NCBI RefSeq assembly: GCF_000171815.1
Contig: NZ_ABGR01000008.1
Location: forward strand, 1 to 64,000
From: Vibrio sp. AND4
GTDB taxonomy: Bacteria; Pseudomonadota; Gammaproteobacteria; Enterobacterales; Vibrionaceae
Reading direction: 5' to 3'
DNA: 64,000 nucleotides
The notes beneath the pieces were generated by a model. The model did not search any database and was not told the DNA's origin. It worked only from the letters and a program-made list of their open reading frames with translations. This document shows, piece after piece, positions 21,517-30,994 of the stretch; position 1 is the first letter of the stretch; each line of letters begins with the position of its first letter. The translations under genes were made by a program, and so were the position numbers.

Positions 21517-21573
21517 TTGACTAAAATTACTAACCGTCTGAAAGACAAATAGTAATTGGTTGTTGAATACACC

Positions 21574-21602
21574 ATGGGGGGCTGGCTTGACCATCCCCCC
21601 AT
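21574..21602 (+). terminator. Hairpin between infB and rbfA
   Basis: Stem ATGGGGGG / CCCCCCAT with an inner TGG / CCA pair set and loop CTTGA, then TCTTTCT. Terminator-like, but inside the operon; probably partial attenuation or a processing site. Confidence 0.6.
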
Positions 21603-21625
21603 TCTTTCTATTTAAGAGAATGAAT

Positions 21626-22033
21626 ATGTCAAAAGAATTTAGCCGCACGCAGCGCGTATCACAACAGCTGCAAAAAGAACTTGCGATGATCCTTCAACGT
21701 GAAGTTCGTGACTCCCGTTTAGGCATGGTTACGATTTCTGATGTTGAGGCATCTCGTGATCTTGCTTACGCAAAAGTATTTGTTACTTTCCTGTGCGTGG
21801 GTGAGCAAACACCAGAATCATGTCTGGCGGCGCTGCGTGAGCACGAAGTGCACATCCGCATGATGCTAGGTAAGCGTATTCGCCTACGTTTAACCCCAGA
21901 GATTCGTTTCTACTACGACAACACGCTAGTAGAGGGCATGCGTATGTCTAACCTAGTGTCTGAGGTTGTCAGCGAGGACAAACGCAAGCAACAAGATTCA
22001 GGTCGCGAAGAAGATCAGGCAGGGGAAGAGTAA
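21626..22033 (+). CDS. rbfA: Ribosome-binding factor A
   Basis: Binds the 30S precursor and acts in 16S 5' end maturation and cold adaptation. 135 aa from ATG 21626 ([20 protein letters not shown]), with AAGAGA upstream. An upstream in-frame ATG at 21560 would put the infB-rbfA hairpin inside the gene and is rejected. KH-like fold with [17 protein letters not shown]; acidic/Gln-rich tail. Its stop overlaps the truB start by one base (TAATG). Confidence 0.96.
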   Translation: MSKEFSRTQRVSQQLQKELAMILQREVRDSRLGMVTISDVEASRDLAYAKVFVTFLCVGEQTPESCLAALREHEVHIRMMLGKRIRLRLTPEIRFYYDNTLVEGMRMSNLVSEVVSEDKRKQQDSGREEDQAGEE

Positions 22034-22977
22034 TGGCTCGTCGTCGTAAAGGTCGTCCAATTAATGGCGTTATCTTGTTGGACAAACCAACAGGCATTTC
22101 TTCCAATGACGCACTACAAAAAGTAAAACGTATCTTCTTCGCTGAAAAAGCAGGTCATACGGGTGCTTTGGACCCACTAGCGACGGGCATGTTGCCAATC
22201 TGTTTAGGTGAAGCAACCAAGTTTTCTCAGTTCTTATTGGACTCAGATAAGCGCTACCGCGTCATTGCAAAACTGGGTGAGCGCACAGATACATCTGACT
22301 CTGATGGCGAAGTAGTAGAGACACGTCCTGTCGACGTGAACCGACAGAAGCTTGAAGCGTGCATCGACACGTTCCGTGGTGAATCGGACCAGATACCCTC
22401 AATGTTCTCAGCATTAAAGTACCAGGGTAAGCCGTTGTACGAGTATGCTCGCAAAGGCATTGAGGTACCGCGTGAGTCTCGTAAGATCACGGTATATGAA
22501 ATCGTACTTCACCGCTTTGAAGGTGATGAAGTGGAGATGGAAGTGCATTGCTCGAAAGGCACTTACATCCGCACTATCGTTGATGACTTGGGTGAAATGC
22601 TTGGTTGTGGTGCGCACGTGACCATGCTTCGTCGTACTGGGGTTGCAAAGTACCCATACGAAAAAATGGTGACGCTTGAGCAACTGAATGAATTGCTAGA
22701 GCAAGCTCACCGTGATGAAGTAGCACCAAAAGAACGACTTGATCCGCTGTTGCTACCAATGGATACTGCAGTTGAAGATTTACCTGAAGTAAACCTCAAT
22801 GCCGAGCTAACGAATCTGGTACAGCACGGCATGCCTGTGCAGGTATTGGGTGCACCAGAGGGTACGCCACTTCGTATGACTTCCGGTGAAGACAAGCTGT
22901 TTATCGGTGTGGCAGAACTGAACGACGATGGCAAAGTTGCACCAAAGCGCTTAGTGGTTTTTCGTGACGAGGGATAA
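22033..22977 (+). CDS. truB: tRNA pseudouridine-55 synthase
   Basis: Makes pseudouridine 55 in the tRNA T-loop. 314 aa, family length. Motif [16 protein letters not shown] contains the catalytic Asp47; the conserved [12 protein letters not shown] and [12 protein letters not shown] segments follow, then a C-terminal PUA-like domain. Start overlaps the rbfA stop (TAATG), so translation is coupled. Ends the infB-rbfA-truB run before a terminator. Confidence 0.96.
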   Translation: MARRRKGRPINGVILLDKPTGISSNDALQKVKRIFFAEKAGHTGALDPLATGMLPICLGEATKFSQFLLDSDKRYRVIAKLGERTDTSDSDGEVVETRPVDVNRQKLEACIDTFRGESDQIPSMFSALKYQGKPLYEYARKGIEVPRESRKITVYEIVLHRFEGDEVEMEVHCSKGTYIRTIVDDLGEMLGCGAHVTMLRRTGVAKYPYEKMVTLEQLNELLEQAHRDEVAPKERLDPLLLPMDTAVEDLPEVNLNAELTNLVQHGMPVQVLGAPEGTPLRMTSGEDKLFIGVAELNDDGKVAPKRLVVFRDEG

Positions 22978-22997
22978 ACTCGTTAATGAATGAAAGG

Positions 22998-23023
22998 TAC
23001 CGGCGAAGTCGTCGGTATTTTTG
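22998..23023 (+). terminator. truB terminator
   Basis: Stem TACCGGCG / CGTCGGTA (with one G-T pair) followed by TTTTTG, 20 bp after truB. Confidence 0.8.
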
Positions 23024-23025
23024 TA

Positions 23026-23054
23026 TTGCGTGGATAAGGAAATTTCCCTATAAT
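23026..23054 (+). promoter_or_regulatory. rpsO promoter
   Basis: TTGCGT (23026-23031), exactly 17 bp, TATAAT (23049-23054), about 74 bp before rpsO and just after the truB terminator. Confidence 0.75.
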
Positions 23055-23127
23055 CCGCGCTTCGCGTAGCGGCTGAATCAGAGATTGGCTGCTACAACTT
23101 TAAACTCACTCTTATCAGGAGAGAATT

Positions 23128-23397
23128 ATGTCTCTGAATGCAGAAACTAAAGCAGCAATCGTTGCAGAATACGCACAAGGCGAAGGTGACACTGGTTCAC
23201 CAGAAGTTCAAGTAGCTCTACTTACAGCTTCTATCAACCACCTACAAGGTCACTTTAAAGCACATAAAGGCGATCACCACAGCCGTCGTGGTCTTCTACG
23301 TATGGTTTCTCGTCGTCGTAAGCTTCTAGATTACCTAAAAGGTAAAAATCTAGCTCGCTACCAAGACCTAATCAAGCGTCTAGGCCTACGTCGCTAA
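23128..23397 (+). CDS. rpsO: 30S ribosomal protein S15
   Basis: Primary 16S rRNA-binding protein of the central domain. 89 aa, universal length. Family sequence throughout, including [14 protein letters not shown] and [27 protein letters not shown] ribosome site. In E. coli S15 represses its own mRNA through a leader pseudoknot; I did not try to fold one here. Own promoter upstream and own terminator downstream, followed by pnp. Confidence 0.98.
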   Translation: MSLNAETKAAIVAEYAQGEGDTGSPEVQVALLTASINHLQGHFKAHKGDHHSRRGLLRMVSRRRKLLDYLKGKNLARYQDLIKRLGLRR

Positions 23398-23422
23398 TAA
23401 GCGACTGCATAGCAGTTTGTAT

Positions 23423-23448
23423 AAAAGGGGCTTTGAGCCCCTTTTTTG
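23423..23448 (+). terminator. rpsO terminator
   Basis: Stem AAAAGGGGCT TTG AGCCCCTTTT followed by TTG, 25 bp after rpsO. In E. coli the equivalent terminator is leaky into pnp. Confidence 0.88.
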
Positions 23449-23479
23449 TTGTTTGTTACTTAATTTTAATTGCTATCTC

Positions 23480-23509
23480 TTAGCCAAATCAAACTTATGC
23501 CGTTATAAT
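23480..23509 (+). promoter_or_regulatory. Putative pnp promoter
   Basis: TTAGCC (23480-23485), 18 bp, TATAAT (23504-23509). Perfect -10, weak -35. It lies between the rpsO terminator and the long pnp leader hairpin. Confidence 0.5.
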
Positions 23510-23552
23510 ACACGCGGCTAAATCTCGTTTTGAGATTGTCACTAAGCTCATC

Positions 23553-23648
23553 GTATTACAGTCAACCACGTCGACCAAAAGGTCGCGACTATTAAAAGTG
23601 TACTTAAGTCTGACTCAGTCCATTTTTACTAGTCGCGATTTGTAATAC
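23553..23648 (+). promoter_or_regulatory. Long pnp leader hairpin, likely RNase III/PNPase autoregulation site
   Basis: Nested inverted repeats in the pnp 5' leader: outer arms GTATTACA (23553-23560) and TGTAATAC (23641-23648); inner arms TCGCGACTA (23583-23591) and TAGTCGCGA (23630-23638), continued by TAAAAGTG with CATTTTTA. A small CGACC AAAA GGTCG hairpin competes with the inner arm. E. coli pnp mRNA is cut by RNase III in such a leader stem, after which PNPase destabilises it. The same role is inferred here. Confidence 0.7.
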
Positions 23649-23717
23649 CTTGAGTATCAATTAACACACTCTGAAACTTCTTTATTCGTAAAGAGGGTTC
23701 GGAAACAAGGAATAACA

Positions 23718-25850
23718 ATGTTCGAAAAACCAGTTGTTAAAACGTTCCAGTACGGTAACCACACGGTTACTCTAGAAACTGGCGTTATCGCTCGTCAAGC
23801 TTCGGCTGCAGTAATGGTGACAATGGACGATACAGCAGTATTCGTTTCAGTTGTCGGTAAGAAAGAAGCGGTTGCAGGTCAAGATTTCTTCCCACTAACA
23901 GTAAACTACCAAGAGCGTACATACGCGGCAGGTAAAATCCCAGGTGGTTTCTTCAAGCGTGAAGGCCGTCCTTCTGAAGGTGAAACGCTAACGGCTCGTC
24001 TAATCGACCGTCCAATCCGTCCACTATTCCCAGACTCATTCAAGAATGAAGTTCAGGTTATCGCGACAGTAATGTCTGTTAACCCTGATGTTCAACCTGA
24101 TATCGTGACAATGATCGGTACGTCTGCCGCGCTTGCTATTTCTGGTATCCCGTTCAACGGTCCTATCGGTTCAGCACGCGTTGGTCACATTGACGGCCAG
24201 CTTGTTCTAAACCCAAGTAACACTGAACTAGATGCATCTAAGCTTGACTTAGTGGTTGCGGGTACAGAATCTGCGGTACTAATGGTTGAATCTGAAGCAG
24301 ACAACCTAACTGAAGAAGAGATGCTAGCAGCGGTTGTTTACGGTCACGACCAACAGCAGGTTGTTATCAAGGCGATCAACGAATTCAAATCTGAAGTTGC
24401 TACGCCAGCTTGGGATTGGGTTGCGCCACAAGAGAACACTGCGCTTGTAAACAAGATTGCTGAACTTGCTGAAGCTAAGTTGGACCAGGCTTACCAAATC
24501 ACAGAGAAAATGGCTCGTTACGACCGTATCCACGAGATCGCTGGTGAAGTTAACGACGTTCTTCTTGCTGAAGATCCAGAAGCGGACACCAAAGAAATCC
24601 ACACTATCTTCCACGATCTAGAGAAGACAGTGGTACGCCGTAGCATTATTGCTGGTAACCCACGTATCGATGGCCGTGAGAAAGATATGGTTCGTGCACT
24701 AGATGTACGTACTGGTGTTCTTCCTCGTACTCACGGTAGTGCACTATTCACTCGTGGTGAAACTCAGGCGATCGTTACTGCAACTCTTGGTACTCAGCGT
24801 GATGCACAAATCATCGATGAGCTAACAGGTGAGCGTAAAGATAACTTCCTACTGCACTACAACTTCCCTCCATACTGTGTTGGTGAAACAGGTTTTGTCG
24901 GCTCTCCAAAGCGTCGTGAAATCGGCCACGGTAAACTGGCTAAGCGTGGTATTGCTGCAGTAATGCCATCAGTAGACGAGTTCCCATACACTGTACGTGT
25001 CGTATCAGAAATCACAGAATCTAACGGTTCTTCTTCAATGGCCTCTGTATGTGGTACTTCTCTTGCTCTTATGGACGCTGGCGTGCCAATCAAGTCATCT
25101 GTTGCGGGTATCGCAATGGGTCTTGTTAAAGAAGGCGATGACTTTGTTGTTCTTTCTGACATCCTTGGTGACGAAGACCATTTAGGTGATATGGACTTTA
25201 AAGTGGCGGGTACTCAAACGGGTATCACTGCACTTCAAATGGATATCAAGATCGAAGGTATCACTAAAGAGATCATGCAAATTGCGCTTAACCAAGCTCA
25301 AGGTGCACGTAAGCACATCCTATCTGTGATGGATGAAGCGATTGCTGGTGCTCGTGACGATATCTCTGAGTTTGCTCCTCGCATTCACACAATGAAGATC
25401 AGCTCAGAGAAGATCAAAGACGTTATCGGTAAAGGTGGTGCAGTTATCCGTGCTCTAACTGAAGAAACGGGTACAACTATCGAGATCGAAGATGACGGTA
25501 CTATCAAGATTGCAGCAACTGAGGGTGCAGCAGCGAAAGAAGCTATTCGCCGCATCGAAGAAATCACTGCTGAAGTTGAAGTAGGCCGTATTTACACAGG
25601 TAAAGTTGCACGTCTTGCTGACTTCGGTGCATTCGTCACTATCCTTCCGGGCAAAGATGGTCTGGTACACATTTCACAAATCGCTGAAAAGCGAGTTGAG
25701 AAAGTGTCTGATTACCTTGCTGAAGGTCAAGAAGTTCAAGTTAAAGTACTTGAAATTGACCGTCAGGGCCGTGTACGTCTTAGCATGAAAGAAGCAGCAG
25801 ATACGCCAGCAGAAGCAGCGTCTGACGCTTGTGAAGCAAAAGGCGATTAA
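23718..25850 (+). CDS. pnp: Polyribonucleotide nucleotidyltransferase (PNPase)
   Basis: Trimeric phosphorolytic 3'-5' exoribonuclease of the degradosome. 710 aa: RNase PH domain 1, helical domain, catalytic RNase PH domain 2, KH domain about 553-615 ([19 protein letters not shown]) and S1 domain about 620-690 ([18 protein letters not shown]). The catalytic-domain segment [18 protein letters not shown] is intact. Ribosome site AAGGAA. Preceded by the leader hairpin described separately and followed by a terminator before nlpI. Confidence 0.97.
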   Translation: MFEKPVVKTFQYGNHTVTLETGVIARQASAAVMVTMDDTAVFVSVVGKKEAVAGQDFFPLTVNYQERTYAAGKIPGGFFKREGRPSEGETLTARLIDRPIRPLFPDSFKNEVQVIATVMSVNPDVQPDIVTMIGTSAALAISGIPFNGPIGSARVGHIDGQLVLNPSNTELDASKLDLVVAGTESAVLMVESEADNLTEEEMLAAVVYGHDQQQVVIKAINEFKSEVATPAWDWVAPQENTALVNKIAELAEAKLDQAYQITEKMARYDRIHEIAGEVNDVLLAEDPEADTKEIHTIFHDLEKTVVRRSIIAGNPRIDGREKDMVRALDVRTGVLPRTHGSALFTRGETQAIVTATLGTQRDAQIIDELTGERKDNFLLHYNFPPYCVGETGFVGSPKRREIGHGKLAKRGIAAVMPSVDEFPYTVRVVSEITESNGSSSMASVCGTSLALMDAGVPIKSSVAGIAMGLVKEGDDFVVLSDILGDEDHLGDMDFKVAGTQTGITALQMDIKIEGITKEIMQIALNQAQGARKHILSVMDEAIAGARDDISEFAPRIHTMKISSEKIKDVIGKGGAVIRALTEETGTTIEIEDDGTIKIAATEGAAAKEAIRRIEEITAEVEVGRIYTGKVARLADFGAFVTILPGKDGLVHISQIAEKRVEKVSDYLAEGQEVQVKVLEIDRQGRVRLSMKEAADTPAEAASDACEAKGD

Positions 25851-25904
25851 TCTCAGCTTTAACTTTTGGTCTTTTATTCGCTTAAGAGCCTGAAAGCATG
25901 TTAT

Positions 25905-25935
25905 AAAAGGGGAGCATTTTCGCTCCCTTTTTTTG
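25905..25935 (+). terminator. pnp terminator
   Basis: GGGGAGC ATTTTC GCTCCC stem with flanking A- and T-tracts (seven or more Ts), 55 bp after pnp. Confidence 0.85.
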
Positions 25936-26031
25936 TCCTGTTTCATCCACTATAGCCTCAAACGAAGTTAACTATTCTATAGTACATAAAGAGAAACAGA
26001 CCCAGAGCGGTCCAAACAGGAGTACTCATTA

Positions 26032-26949
26032 GTGAAATGGTTTCAAACCGCAAGTTTATGTGCTGCTATCGCGCTGACCGGTTGTGCTAATACCTCTCAA
26101 CAATCGGCACAACAGTGGATCTATCCTCCGATGGCGGTACCGCTACAACCAAGCGTGCAACAAGAAGTCCAGATTGCGCGCCTCTCTCAGCTTTTACAGC
26201 GCCCAGACCTGAACGATGAAGTCCGCGCTAAGATGTTCTATGAGCGTGGCAACTACTACGATAGTGTTGGCCTACGCGATCTTGCTCGTTTGGACTTTAA
26301 TCAGTCTTTACAACTCAACCCTGCTCAACCAGACATCTTCAACTTATTAGGTGTGTATTTTACTCAAGTCGGTGAATTTGATGCCGCTTACGAGGCATTT
26401 GACTCAACGTTAGAGCTGGCGCCAGAGAACTCATACGCAGAGCGTAACCGTGCGATTGCACTTTATTACGGTGGTCGAATTGATCTCGCTTTAGAAGACA
26501 TGACTAAGCACTATCAAGAGATGCCAAGTGATCCATTTCGTGCTCTATGGTTATACATCATTGAAGCTGAGCAAAATCCAGAGCAAGCGAAAGCGAATCT
26601 AGCGAGGCACTACCAACGCGACCGTAGCGAAGAGTGGGGCTGGGTTCTTGTGGCAATTATGCTGCGTGACGTTTCTGATGATGTTGCATTGAAAGCCATC
26701 ATGGATGGTACTCGTGAGAATTTCCGTCTTGCCGAACGTTTAACAGAGACTTACTTCTACCTTGGTAAGCGCTACCAATTAGAAGGCGATATTGCTGATG
26801 CGATTTCATTGTACAAGCTGGCTATTTCTTTCAATGTTTATGAATACGTAGAGCACCGTTACTCCTTTGTGGAGTTGGCGCAAATCTACGATCAGCTGCA
26901 ACAAGAGCAGCTTGTTAAGCTCAGAGCCGAGCAACAAGAAGAAAAATAA
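26032..26949 (+). CDS. nlpI: Lipoprotein NlpI
   Basis: Outer-membrane TPR lipoprotein that scaffolds murein endopeptidases and the protease Prc. 305 aa; GTG start supported by AGGAG at 9-bp spacing. Lipobox LTGC with Cys18 as the lipidated residue. Helical TPR repeats through residues 50-290 (ERGNYYDSVGLRDLARLDF, NLLGVYFTQVGEFDAAYEAF, AERNRAIALYYGGRIDLAL). Follows pnp as in E. coli. The presence of an M23 endopeptidase in the same window is a functional link only by inference. Confidence 0.95.
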   Translation: MKWFQTASLCAAIALTGCANTSQQSAQQWIYPPMAVPLQPSVQQEVQIARLSQLLQRPDLNDEVRAKMFYERGNYYDSVGLRDLARLDFNQSLQLNPAQPDIFNLLGVYFTQVGEFDAAYEAFDSTLELAPENSYAERNRAIALYYGGRIDLALEDMTKHYQEMPSDPFRALWLYIIEAEQNPEQAKANLARHYQRDRSEEWGWVLVAIMLRDVSDDVALKAIMDGTRENFRLAERLTETYFYLGKRYQLEGDIADAISLYKLAISFNVYEYVEHRYSFVELAQIYDQLQQEQLVKLRAEQQEEK

Positions 26950-26954
26950 TAAAC

Positions 26955-26982
26955 AGCCGCTTAACGAGAGCGGCTTTTTTGT
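26955..26982 (+). terminator. nlpI terminator
   Basis: Stem AGCCGCT TAACGAG AGCGGCT followed by TTTTTG, just after the nlpI stop. Confidence 0.85.
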
Positions 26983-26984
26983 AC

Positions 26985-27013
26985 TTGAAGAGTTTACATC
27001 GCTTCACTAAAAT
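26985..27013 (+). promoter_or_regulatory. marR-family gene promoter
   Basis: TTGAAG (26985-26990), 17 bp, TAAAAT (27008-27013). The downstream end touches the 19-bp palindrome, so bound regulator would block initiation. Confidence 0.6.
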
Positions 27014-27031
27014 AGTTAGTCTTGCTAACTA
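27013..27031. promoter_or_regulatory. MarR operator, copy 1
   Basis: Palindrome TAGTTAG TCTTG CTAACTA overlapping the -10 and start region of the MarR gene. The same element is repeated before the MATE gene at 27486-27504, differing at one spacer base. Confidence 0.75.
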
Positions 27032-27046
27032 AATGGGCAAAGCATC

Positions 27047-27460
27047 ATGGCATTAGAAAAAAGCCTGATTGATTTAGAACGTTTTTGCGCCAAAGCGTGG
27101 CGCGTTTATGCCAAAGAAGATCCACTTTCGCACCTGAGTTTTAATGAGTTTGATTACTTGCGAGTGATTCAACTAAATCCTGAGGGTATACGTGTTACTG
27201 ACTTAGCGGCAGAGCTTAAAGTGACCAAACCGTCAGCTTCAAATATGGTAGCTCGCTTGGAGAAAAAAGCTCTGGTAAAACGCATTGCTTGTCACCAAGA
27301 CGCTCGTTCTAAACGCGTGCTATTAACCGAAAAAGTGGTAGCAGAAATGTCTTTGGAACAAGTGGTGTACAAAGATATTTCGCAGCAGCTTATGCGCAGG
27401 TTGGATGCGAAAGAAGCAAAGCAATTGAAAGCGCTATTAGATAAAGCGCTTGGAAACTAA
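27047..27460 (+). CDS. MarR-family transcriptional regulator
   Basis: Small winged-helix repressor of 137 aa. The HTH is at about residues 50-75 (IRVTDLAAELKVTKPSASNMVARLEKKALV) and is followed by the wing RIACHQDARSKRVLLT with the DxRSKRV motif typical of MarR proteins. It sits directly upstream of a MATE exporter on the same strand, and both promoters carry the same 19-bp palindrome, so autorepression and control of the exporter are inferred. Ligand unknown. Confidence 0.9.
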   Translation: MALEKSLIDLERFCAKAWRVYAKEDPLSHLSFNEFDYLRVIQLNPEGIRVTDLAAELKVTKPSASNMVARLEKKALVKRIACHQDARSKRVLLTEKVVAEMSLEQVVYKDISQQLMRRLDAKEAKQLKALLDKALGN

Positions 27461-27485
27461 ACCGATTTTTATTGTTTTATTAATA

Positions 27486-27504
27486 TAGTTAGCCTTGCTA
27501 ACTA
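27486..27504. promoter_or_regulatory. MarR operator, copy 2
   Basis: TAGTTAG CCTTG CTAACTA, 12 bp before the MATE start. A TATAGT at 27484-27489 overlaps its left arm; no good -35 is visible. Confidence 0.75.
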
Positions 27505-27516
27505 CTGGTGATTGTC

Positions 27517-28863
27517 ATGCAAAACTCTATTTATAAACAGTTTTGGAAATACACAATTCCGACCGTCGCAGCCATGTTGGTTAATGGCTTGTACCAAGTC
27601 GTCGATGGTATTTTTATTGGCCGTTATGTCGGCGCTGATGGTTTAGCTGGGATCAACGTAGCCTGGCCGGTTATTGGCTCAATACTGGGTATCGGCATGA
27701 TGGTGGGGGTTGGTACGGGGGCACTCGCCTCTATCAAACAAGGTGAGAAAGACAGAGAGGGTGCTAAACGTATTCTCTCAACGGGTCTGTTGTTTCTGAT
27801 AGCTATCATGCCTGTTGTGGCAATTACATTACTTCTTTTCGCCGATGACTTTATTCGTTGGCAGGGCGCAGAAGGTCGCGTTTACGAACTCGGTTTGCAG
27901 TATCTGCATATTCTGAGCGCCGCGTGTGTGTTCTCGCTTGGTTCAATTGCGGTGCCATTCTTACTTCGTAATGATGATAGTCCGAATCTAGCAACCATCT
28001 TGATGGTGATTGGCGCGGTGATTAATATTGTACTTGATTACCTTTTTATTGCTTGGCTTGGCTGGGAGCTGACGGGGGCGGCTATTGCTACGGCATTGGC
28101 GCAGATGGTGGTGACAATTTTGGGGGTAGGGTATTTCTTTACGTCTCGGGCCAACATGCGCTTGTCTTTTAACGATTTGAAAATACAGTTTGATGTTATT
28201 CCTAAGATTGTCATGATTGGCACCTCTAGCTTTTTTATGTATGCCTACAGCTCAATGATGGTCGCACTGCATAATGCGTTGTTTTCCCAATATGGCAGTG
28301 CGCTGCTCATTGGTGCGTACGCGATTTTGGGCTATATAGTGACGGTTTATTACCTTATTGCAGAGGGCATCGCCAATGCCATGCAGCCTTTGGTGAGCTA
28401 CAACCATGGTGCTCGCAACCAAGATAACATTCGTAAGTTGCTGAAGGTGGCAATGGGTACTTCGGTACTTGGTGGTATTACGTTTGTTCTTCTAATGAAC
28501 CTCTTCCCCTACGAGTTTGTTTCTGTGTTCAATAATGCAGACCAACATCTGATTGATGCGACGGTAGTCGGTATTCGCTTACACATGTTTGCGTTGTTTT
28601 TAGATGGCTTCTTAGTGGTTGCAGCGGCGTACTACCAATCAGTGAATAAAGGCAGCAAAGCCATGTTCGTCACCATTGGTAATATGGTGATTCAATTGCC
28701 GTTCTTGTTCATCATGCCAAAACTTTTGGGTGTGACGGGTATTTGGATTGCATTTCCACTGTCTAATATTGCTTTGAGTTTTGTCGTAATGACGATGCTG
28801 TGGCGTGATATCAAGAAGTTACTGAATGAGAGCTCGTCGGAGCCAAGTATTCACGCCTCTTAA
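27517..28863 (+). CDS. MATE-family multidrug/cation efflux protein
   Basis: Inner-membrane exporter with 12 predicted membrane helices; 448 aa from ATG 27517, with GGTGA 5 bp upstream (an in-frame GTG at 27508 overlaps that ribosome site). N-terminal MATE half begins QFWKYTIPTVAAMLVNGLYQ and has the VDGIFIGRYVGADGLAGINV segment seen in DinF/NorM-like MATE proteins; the second half repeats the fold (IAEGIANAMQPLVSYNHGA). Likely driven by Na+ or H+. Controlled with the MarR gene through shared operators. Substrate unknown. Confidence 0.9.
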   Translation: MQNSIYKQFWKYTIPTVAAMLVNGLYQVVDGIFIGRYVGADGLAGINVAWPVIGSILGIGMMVGVGTGALASIKQGEKDREGAKRILSTGLLFLIAIMPVVAITLLLFADDFIRWQGAEGRVYELGLQYLHILSAACVFSLGSIAVPFLLRNDDSPNLATILMVIGAVINIVLDYLFIAWLGWELTGAAIATALAQMVVTILGVGYFFTSRANMRLSFNDLKIQFDVIPKIVMIGTSSFFMYAYSSMMVALHNALFSQYGSALLIGAYAILGYIVTVYYLIAEGIANAMQPLVSYNHGARNQDNIRKLLKVAMGTSVLGGITFVLLMNLFPYEFVSVFNNADQHLIDATVVGIRLHMFALFLDGFLVVAAAYYQSVNKGSKAMFVTIGNMVIQLPFLFIMPKLLGVTGIWIAFPLSNIALSFVVMTMLWRDIKKLLNESSSEPSIHAS

Positions 28864-28875
28864 CAAAAATGGATA

Positions 28876-28907
28876 CCAAAAAGCGAGGTCAGTGCCTCGC
28901 TTTTTGG
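28876..28907. terminator. Bidirectional MATE/ubiV terminator
   Basis: Perfect 13-bp stem CCAAAAAGCGAGG / CCTCGCTTTTTGG with loop TCAGTG between convergent genes; T-tracts lie within the arms on both strands. Confidence 0.88.
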
Positions 28908-28932
28908 TTGCTTTGAAAATCCTGAGAAAGAG

Positions 28933-29823
28933 TTAGATGTTTTTCACTTCTAGGCCCGCAAGTTGATGCCAGTAACCGTTACATTGGCGATCTTGGAGCT
29001 TGCCTAGGGTGGTCCCTTTCTCGTTTGAACGAAACTGGTCCAGCTCAGAGAAGGTGCTCAGACCCAGTGGGCTTAGACGAACGACATCAACTAGACCTTC
29101 CATACTCGGTAGGTCGTTGATCAGGTTGTAGCAGTAACCAGACTGAGTTTGGATGCCGTTTAGATTAAACACTTGTTGGCCTTCTTGGCTGCTTACTTGG
29201 ATACCTGTTGGATATTTAATACAGCAAGTTTCGCAGTCGTCTTTGGCTTTGTTTTCTGCACGAGCAGTAAAACAGCGTGCCGAGTAAGCCAGTGGCAGAT
29301 AACCATGGCTGAATACTTCCACTTCAAACTTATTGCGAATACCAAGTTCATCACATTGAGCCAGTGTGTTACTGAGCCATTCGCGAGATAGCTCTACAGG
29401 CATACACCAGCGAACCATGCCTTGTTTTAGGAATAAGTTCAGCGTGTGTGCGTTGTAAGTGTTAATCGCAGGACCAACGACGAAAGGTACTCTGTGTTCA
29501 AAAGCAAGTTGAACCGCAGACACGTCGTTAGCTTCAATTGTGAAGTCACCATTATCGATGTACTTCTTCATGATGTTCACTTCACTGGGTGCTTCTAATA
29601 GTGCCATTGTCGATAGCACTACTTGTTTGCCCGATGCAGACAATTCTTTTGCGATGTTAAACCAATGTGCAGGTTTCATTTCTCGGCGTTTTGAGCACAC
29701 GGTTTCACCCAGATAAATGATGTCCGTAGAGCTTGATTTCGCTTGTTCATAAAATGCTTCTACGTCTTGCCTTGGCCAGAAGTACAACAGTGGGCCAAGT
29801 GCATATTTCATTGAGTTGTCCAT
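28933..29823 (-). CDS. ubiV: Oxygen-independent ubiquinone hydroxylation protein UbiV
   Basis: Peptidase-U32-like Fe-S protein that works with UbiU to hydroxylate the ubiquinone ring without O2. Start set at ATG 29823 (MDNSMKYALGPLLYFWP, 296 aa), with AGAGG 5 bp upstream; the longer frame to 29907 overlaps ubiU. Cluster cysteines are visible: Cys43 (GETVCSKRR) and the group ARCFTARAENKAKDDCETCC. Downstream partner of ubiU, 8 bp apart. The third member, ubiT, lies 3.5 kb away in the opposite orientation. Confidence 0.93.
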   Translation of the reverse strand: MDNSMKYALGPLLYFWPRQDVEAFYEQAKSSSTDIIYLGETVCSKRREMKPAHWFNIAKELSASGKQVVLSTMALLEAPSEVNIMKKYIDNGDFTIEANDVSAVQLAFEHRVPFVVGPAINTYNAHTLNLFLKQGMVRWCMPVELSREWLSNTLAQCDELGIRNKFEVEVFSHGYLPLAYSARCFTARAENKAKDDCETCCIKYPTGIQVSSQEGQQVFNLNGIQTQSGYCYNLINDLPSMEGLVDVVRLSPLGLSTFSELDQFRSNEKGTTLGKLQDRQCNGYWHQLAGLEVKNI

Positions 29824-29831
29824 TTTTGCCT

Positions 29832-30845
29832 CTACTGCCATTTGCGGTGATAAGCACCAAGTGTGGTTTGCGTACCTTCCGATACGTTTGCCAATGCTGC
29901 ATCCCAAGCTTTTTCTACTTGATAAGCTTCTTGGTTTGCTTGATAGCGATCAATTGCTGCACGCCATGTGCGTGTTACTTGTTCTACGTACGCAGGGCTG
30001 CGTTGGCGACCTTCTATTTTCACGGATGCGACATTGGCAGCAAAAAGCTCAGGCAACATAGACAAGGTGTTTAAACTGGTTGGCTCTTCCAGTGCGTGGT
30101 AGCACTTTTTCTCGCCTTCAATCTCCGCTTCGAAACGACCTTTACACAAAGTTGGATAGCCTGCGTTTTCTCCCGCGCTGTAGCGGTCTATTAAGATGTT
30201 ATTCAGGCGAGACTCTAAGCCATTTTCTGTTTCTTGCCAGCGAACGTATTTTGCTGGAGAACAAGCACCAACTGTATTTGGTGATTCCCCTGTCATGTAA
30301 GACGATAGGTAGCATCGCCCCTCCGACATGATGCACAAGCTACCAAAAGCAAACACTTCGAGGTCGACATCGCTGGTGATGTTGCGCGAAAGCTGTTTTA
30401 CCTGATGAATAGACAGTACACGAGGTAGTACGACACGTTTGACGTTGAAGTTTTGTTTGTAGAAATCAATCGCGGCCACGTTGGTTGCAGAAGCTTGCAC
30501 TGAGAGATGCAGTTCAAGTTCTGGGTATTTGCGAGCAGCGTACTCAAGTACCGCAATGTCGGCCACGATCAGTGCATCTATACCTAATGCTGCAGCATTA
30601 TCGACGGCATTTGTCCAGCGTTCGAACCCATTTGGGTGGGCAAAAGTGTTGAGCGCAATGTGGATCTTTTTGCTGCGGTCGTGGACGTATTGCACCGCTT
30701 TTTCTAGCTTTTGGCCATTGAAGTTAAGGCCTGCAAAGTGACGAGCGTTGGTATCGTCTTTGAAGCCGATGTAAACGGCGTCGGCTCCGCAATCAATCGC
30801 GGTTTTTAGCGCAGGGAGGTTGCCCGCGGGACACAAGAGTTCCAT
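29832..30845 (-). CDS. ubiU: Oxygen-independent ubiquinone hydroxylation protein UbiU
   Basis: U32-family partner of UbiV in anaerobic ubiquinone synthesis. 337 aa with MELLCPAGNLPALKTAI at the start. Four cysteines match the 4Fe-4S set of E. coli UbiU with a two-residue offset: Cys171 and Cys178 (SLCIMSEGRC), Cys195 (GACSPAKY) and Cys234 (TLCKGRF). Transcribed first in a ubiU-ubiV pair. Regulation by an anaerobic factor is expected, but I found no convincing FNR site in the 150-bp gap upstream. Confidence 0.94.
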   Translation of the reverse strand: MELLCPAGNLPALKTAIDCGADAVYIGFKDDTNARHFAGLNFNGQKLEKAVQYVHDRSKKIHIALNTFAHPNGFERWTNAVDNAAALGIDALIVADIAVLEYAARKYPELELHLSVQASATNVAAIDFYKQNFNVKRVVLPRVLSIHQVKQLSRNITSDVDLEVFAFGSLCIMSEGRCYLSSYMTGESPNTVGACSPAKYVRWQETENGLESRLNNILIDRYSAGENAGYPTLCKGRFEAEIEGEKKCYHALEEPTSLNTLSMLPELFAANVASVKIEGRQRSPAYVEQVTRTWRAAIDRYQANQEAYQVEKAWDAALANVSEGTQTTLGAYHRKWQ

Positions 30846-30945
30846 ATGCTAACAATCATAAAGGAATGAAAAGGTGTCTGTATTTTATGAAGAATTATGA
30901 ATAACAGAATTGACCTAAGTTAGGTTTAGCGCATTAAAATGAGAT

Positions 30946-30969
30946 TTACCCCTTGAGAATAAGGGGTAA
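30946..30969 (-). terminator. Hairpin downstream of the GGDEF-EAL gene
   Basis: Perfect arms TTACCCCTT / AAGGGGTAA with a 6-nt loop, 25 bp past the gene end. The T-tract is poor, so termination is uncertain. Confidence 0.5.
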
Positions 30970-30994
30970 CACTCAGATTTTGTTGCAGTTGAGA

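Noticed and set aside
30911..30924. TTGAC-CTAA-GTTAG as an FNR site for ubiU
   Set aside because: The left half fits TTGAT but the right half does not fit ATCAA; the small palindrome CCTAA-G-TTAGG could be chance.
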